The translations under genes were made by a program, and so were the position numbers. This document shows, one piece after another, positions 60,971 through 64,000 of a stretch of 64,000 bases of DNA. The notes beneath the pieces were generated by a model that saw only the letters and a list, made by a program, of their open reading frames with translations, searched no databases and was not told where the DNA came from. The DNA lies in the NCBI GenBank assembly GCA_030425205.1, contig JAUIAP010000008.1, positions 1 through 64,000 of the forward strand, read 5' to 3'. The first letter of the stretch is position 1. Every line of letters begins with the position of its first letter. This DNA comes from Anaerolineae bacterium. Its GTDB lineage: Bacteria; Chloroflexota; Anaerolineae; Promineifilales; Promineifilaceae.

Positions 60971-63577
60971 ATGAAGACTTACATATCGAGATTGTTGATG
61001 TTCATACTGCTGCTGGTGCTTGTCGCCTGCGGTGGCACACCCGAAGTAGACCCAACCCAGCCACCAAGCGATGGTGGCGCGACCGAAGAAGCCCCAGTCG
61101 AAGAGACCCCCACCGACGACACGGGCGACAGCGTCGAACTACGCATGACGTGGTACACCGATGGCAATGAAGATGTCGCCATGCGTGCGCTACTCGACCG
61201 CTTTGAGGCTGAAAATCCCGGCATCACCGTCGTGATGGACAACGTCGCCTACAACACGATTCTTGAAAATCTACCGATTCAGTTGGCGGCTGGTGAAGGC
61301 CCCGACCTCGCCCGCGTCACCAATTTGGGCGGTTTGTCCGAGTACTATCTCGACATCAGCCCCTATGTCGATACCGCCTATTGGGAAGACAGCTTTGGCC
61401 CCTTCCTCAACTGGCTGCGTCCGCAGGGAGACACAGACGGCATCTACGGCATGATGACCCAGTTAACCGTCACCGGCCCCTATGTCAACAAGACGCTCTT
61501 CGACCAAGCGAGCATCGACGTTCCGACGGGCGACACCACATGGGAAGAGTGGGCAGACTTGACACGCCAAGTTGCCGACGCGACGGGAACCCCTTTTGCA
61601 ATGGCGATGGATCGCACAGGTCACCGCTTTGCAGGCCCCGCGATTAGTCAGGGCGCACAGTTCTTTGACGCGGACGGTCATCCCGTGCTTGATGATGAAG
61701 GGATGCGGACGATGTCACAACTGCTGCTCGATTGGCACGCCGACGAGACGATGCCGCTCGACGTGTGGGCCAGCAGCAGTGGCAGCTATGTTCCCGCCAA
61801 CGACCTGTTTGTGAATGGTCAAATCGTGATGTACATGTCGGGTAGCTGGCAGATCGGTCAGTTTGCCGACAGCATCGGTGATGCGTTCGACTGGCAAGTC
61901 GTGCCAAATCCATGTGGCCCCGCCGCTTGCTCTGGGATGCCCGGTGGTGCGGCACTTGTGCCAATTGATGGAACGGATCATCCCGAAGAGGTCGCTAAGT
62001 TGATGGACTTCTTGGCGCAAGCAGACGTGTTGGCTGAGTTCTCTGGCCAGACGCTGTTTATTCCCGGACACTTGGGATTATCGGCCGATGACATCACCTA
62101 CGAAACAGACGTGCAGGCTGCGGCCGATGCGCTCTCCGTCTTCGTCGGTCAAGTCGGCGCACTCGATCAAACCGCCTACGATTTGCAAGCGTATCCCGTC
62201 AACTTCGCAATCTTCAACGCCGTGCGCGACCGTCTGACCCAAGCCATCTTGGGTGAATTGACGCTCGACCAAGCCCTCGAACGCGCCCAAGCTGATGTCG
62301 ATGTGGCGGTCTCTGAAGCGCTCGGCACACCGACGGAAGAAGATGGTGAAGAAGAGATGGATGAAGAAGCGATGGAGCCAGTCGAGCTACGCATGACCTG
62401 GTACACCGATGGCAATGAAGATGTCGTCATGCGCGACCTGCTCGACCGCTTTGAAGCAGAAAATTCACACATCACCGTCATGATGGACAACGTCGCCTAC
62501 AATACGATTCTCGAAAATCTGCCGATTCAGTTGCAAGCGGGTGAAGGGCCTGATCTCGCCCGTGTCACCAACTTGGGTGGTTTGTCCGAGTTCTATCTCG
62601 ATATCAGCCCCTACGTCGATACCGCCTACTGGGAAAGCAGCTTTGGCCCCTTCCTCAACTGGCTCCGTCCTGCGGGTGACACAGACGGCATCTACGGCAT
62701 GATGACACAGTTGACCGTGACAGGCCCCTACATCAACAAGACGCTCTTTGACCAAGCGGGTGTCGATGTCCCAACGGGCGACACGACTTGGGAAGAGTGG
62801 GCCGCATTGACCCAGCAAGTTGCCGATGCAACTGGCACATCGTTCGCAATGGCGATGGATCGCACAGGCCACCGCTTTGCTGGCCCCGCGATTAGTCAAG
62901 GCGCGGCTTTCTTTGACGCAGACGGTAACCCCGTCATCGACGACGAAGGGTTCCGCACGATGTCACAACTGTTGCTCGACTGGCACGCCGACGGCACGAT
63001 GCCGCTCGACGTGTGGGCAAGCAGCAGCGGCAGCTATGTTCCCGCCAACGATATGTTCGTGAATGGCGAAACGGTGCTGTACATGTCGGGTAGCTGGCAG
63101 ATCGGTCAATTTGCCGACAGCATCGGCGATGCGTTCGACTGGCAAGTTGTGCCGAATCCGTGTGGCCCCGCCGCATGTTCTGGAATGCCTGGTGGTGCGG
63201 CACTTGTGCCAATCGCGGGAACAGAACATCCAGAAGAGGTCGCAATGTTGATGGAATTCCTCGCGCAAGAGGAGATTCTCGCCGAGTTCTCTGGACGCAC
63301 GCTGTTTATTCCGGGGCATTTGGGATTATCGGCCGATGACATCACCTATGACACCGACGTACAGGCTGCGGCCGATGCGCTCTCCGTCTTCGTCGGTCAA
63401 GTTGGCGCACTCGATCAGACCGCCTACGATTTGCAAGCCTACCCTGTCAACTTCGCCATCTTCAACGCCGTGCGCGACCGTCTGACCCAAGCCATCTTGG
63501 GCGAATTGACGCTCGACCAAGCAATTGAGCGCATCCAAGAGGATGTCGATCAAGCGGTTGCTGAATCTGGTAGTTAG
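60971..63577 (+). CDS. Sugar-binding lipoprotein with two tandem family-1 binding domains (second locus)
   Basis: The protein has 868 residues from the ATG that follows GGAGAAGAAA. The lipobox LVLVACGG sets one lipid anchor. After an acidic linker, domain one (about 55-450) begins VELRMTWYTDGNEDV; after the linker TEEDGEEEMDEEAMEP, domain two begins with the same VELRMTWYTDGNEDV and runs to the stop. Both keep ILENLPIQL.AGEGPDLARV, TWEEWA, AMDRTGHRFAGPAISQGA and GSWQIGQFADSIGDAF. The copies differ at many synonymous bases but few residues. It belongs to a different subfamily from the lipoprotein at 23433-26171. A permease gene follows. Confidence 0.92.
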   Translation: MKTYISRLLMFILLLVLVACGGTPEVDPTQPPSDGGATEEAPVEETPTDDTGDSVELRMTWYTDGNEDVAMRALLDRFEAENPGITVVMDNVAYNTILENLPIQLAAGEGPDLARVTNLGGLSEYYLDISPYVDTAYWEDSFGPFLNWLRPQGDTDGIYGMMTQLTVTGPYVNKTLFDQASIDVPTGDTTWEEWADLTRQVADATGTPFAMAMDRTGHRFAGPAISQGAQFFDADGHPVLDDEGMRTMSQLLLDWHADETMPLDVWASSSGSYVPANDLFVNGQIVMYMSGSWQIGQFADSIGDAFDWQVVPNPCGPAACSGMPGGAALVPIDGTDHPEEVAKLMDFLAQADVLAEFSGQTLFIPGHLGLSADDITYETDVQAAADALSVFVGQVGALDQTAYDLQAYPVNFAIFNAVRDRLTQAILGELTLDQALERAQADVDVAVSEALGTPTEEDGEEEMDEEAMEPVELRMTWYTDGNEDVVMRDLLDRFEAENSHITVMMDNVAYNTILENLPIQLQAGEGPDLARVTNLGGLSEFYLDISPYVDTAYWESSFGPFLNWLRPAGDTDGIYGMMTQLTVTGPYINKTLFDQAGVDVPTGDTTWEEWAALTQQVADATGTSFAMAMDRTGHRFAGPAISQGAAFFDADGNPVIDDEGFRTMSQLLLDWHADGTMPLDVWASSSGSYVPANDMFVNGETVLYMSGSWQIGQFADSIGDAFDWQVVPNPCGPAACSGMPGGAALVPIAGTEHPEEVAMLMEFLAQEEILAEFSGRTLFIPGHLGLSADDITYDTDVQAAADALSVFVGQVGALDQTAYDLQAYPVNFAIFNAVRDRLTQAILGELTLDQAIERIQEDVDQAVAESGS
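61133..63568 (+). repeat. Intragenic tandem duplication (unit offset 1248 bp)
   Basis: Copy one starts near 61133 and copy two near 62381. The offset of 416 codons is constant along the unit, and TCGGCCGA is kept in both (62081 and 63329). Most differences are at third codon positions. Confidence 0.9.
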
Positions 63578-63585
63578 TTTGTTAC

Positions 63586-63623
63586 GAAAGTGTCGCGCCG
63601 ATGGCGCGACACTTTCTGGTTTT
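63586..63623 (+). terminator. Terminator or attenuator after the binding-protein gene
   Basis: GAAAGTGTCGCGCC pairs perfectly with GGCGCGACACTTTC (14 bp, loop GAT), followed by TGGTTTTTT. Placed between binding protein and permease genes, it probably reduces downstream expression. Confidence 0.9.
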
Positions 63624-63906
63624 TTGTGGCTATTTGGATGCGTTTGCAAGTTAACAAATAAGATGGGTACAAAAATCCTACCGTTAAAACCGAAGGCTGT
63701 TACACAAAGTGCGTTCAAACGCACTGGAAGACAACGCGCTTTAGCGTGTTTTGCGTGTCAGCCTCTGGTTTTAACCATAGGAGGCCTCATTCCCGTTTGT
63801 TTTGTAAACCCACAATTGCATCCAAATACCCACGTCGTGCATTCAATGAAAACAGCCCCTCAATTCGTGTCATTCACGTAATTTGTGGCTAACAGGAGAA
63901 GGTTCC
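63624..63906. other. Intergenic region before the permease gene
   Basis: It holds small inverted repeats (AGTGCGTT-CA-AACGCACT at about 63708-63725, and a GCCTCTGGTT...AACCATAGGAGGC type near 63761-63785). A Shine-Dalgarno AGGAGAAGG lies before the GTG start. No gene was seen. Confidence 0.45.
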
Positions 63907-64000
63907 GTGTTAGATGCAATTTTCAATCGCTTACAAAGCCGCATCGGGGTCAACAACATGGCGTATTTTTTCTTGCTGCCAAACATGTTGATCTTCGGGA
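63907..64000 (+). CDS. Sugar ABC transporter permease, N-terminal part (runs off the right edge)
   Basis: Thirty-one codons begin at GTG after AGGAGAAGG. The sequence LDAIFNRLQSRIGVNNMAYF, then FLLPNMLIFG, is the cytoplasmic tail and first helix of a MalF-type permease. It would be the channel partner of the duplicated lipoprotein upstream. Confidence 0.7.
   Translation, partial: MLDAIFNRLQSRIGVNNMAYFFLLPNMLIFG

Larger units (their letters stand above)
704..63336. repeat. Highly iterated palindrome WTCGGCCGAW, about 84 copies
   Basis: A hand count finds TCGGCCGA about 84 times across the window, from 704-711 to 63329-63336. Examples: 1557, 3392, 3562, 3621, 6062, 8115, 9000, 12823 and 12831 (back to back), 13353, 14592, 14702, 28605, 29133, 29382, 32877, 32923, 37405, 37567, 37852, 39127, 39197, 39274, 42121, 45910, 46303, 46573, 46837, 48731, 54151 and 57649. 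A or T flanks it on both sides in about 80 copies; exceptions are 7486, 9533, 26628 and 49725. In genes it reads mostly as Ser-Ala-Asp/Glu, but also as x-Gly-Arg and x-Arg-Pro. Copies at 14874 and 47577 are outside genes. Confidence 0.93.

Noticed and set aside
704-63336. TCGGCCGA as a transcription-factor binding site
   Set aside because: Most copies lie deep inside coding regions with even spread, which does not fit promoter-directed binding.
1-64000. CRISPR array, tRNA, rRNA, prophage or integrase
   Set aside because: No regularly spaced direct repeats, cloverleaf with CCA-type end, rRNA sequence, or phage or recombinase genes were seen.

Overview
The window looks like a chromosomal segment of a Chloroflexota bacterium, most likely from the Anaerolineae/Caldilineae/Ardenticatenia side. 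That call rests on gene content: very large secreted proteins with CSLREA, FG-GAP, LamG, YWTD-propeller and PPC domains; Xre-NTPase-TPR and SARP-NTPase-TPR regulators; LacI-controlled sugar importers; and moderate GC. No rRNA, tRNA, CRISPR array or recognisable transposase was seen, so the lineage is an inference.

Layout: (i) 1-1.2 kb, a cut-off membrane-anchored protein and two decayed gene remnants. (ii) 1.5-12.4 kb, surface proteins: a HExxH protease-like protein, a PA14-like protein, a triple fasciclin protein, a tandem universal stress protein and a 1543-residue FG-GAP/metzincin protein. (iii) 12.5-15.2 kb, a divergently transcribed Xre-NTPase-TPR regulator and a small zinc-ribbon protein. 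(iv) 15.2-27.4 kb, a minus-strand sugar locus: LacI regulator, duplicated substrate-binding lipoprotein, two permeases, GH32 fructosidase, ABC ATPase, GH13-like enzyme and P-loop kinase-like protein, probably for sucrose or fructan use. (v) 27.8-45 kb, a SARP-type regulator and a roughly 4675-residue surface protein. (vi) 45.3-51.7 kb, a beta-helix protein, isochorismatase-like hydrolase, AlkD-like protein, GH13 amylase-like enzyme and a surface protein with a sorting-like tail. (vii) 51.7-55.1 kb, a dipeptide-type ABC operon preceded by two tandem palindromes. (viii) 55.4-59.5 kb, a double CSLREA protein and a membrane-anchored trypsin-like protease. (ix) 59.8-64 kb, a second LacI regulator, a second duplicated sugar-binding lipoprotein and the beginning of a permease.

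The most striking signal is not a gene. The palindrome TCGGCCGA occurs about 84 times by my hand count, roughly once per 760 bp where one or two are expected. It is flanked by A or T on both sides in about 80 of the 84 cases, giving WTCGGCCGAW. It lies in all three frames of genes on both strands and in intergenic DNA, so it resembles the cyanobacterial highly iterated palindrome HIP1 but with a different sequence. A second unusual feature is that both LacI-linked sugar-binding lipoproteins are internal tandem duplications of a complete binding domain. Their copies differ at many synonymous sites but keep nearly the same protein sequence.
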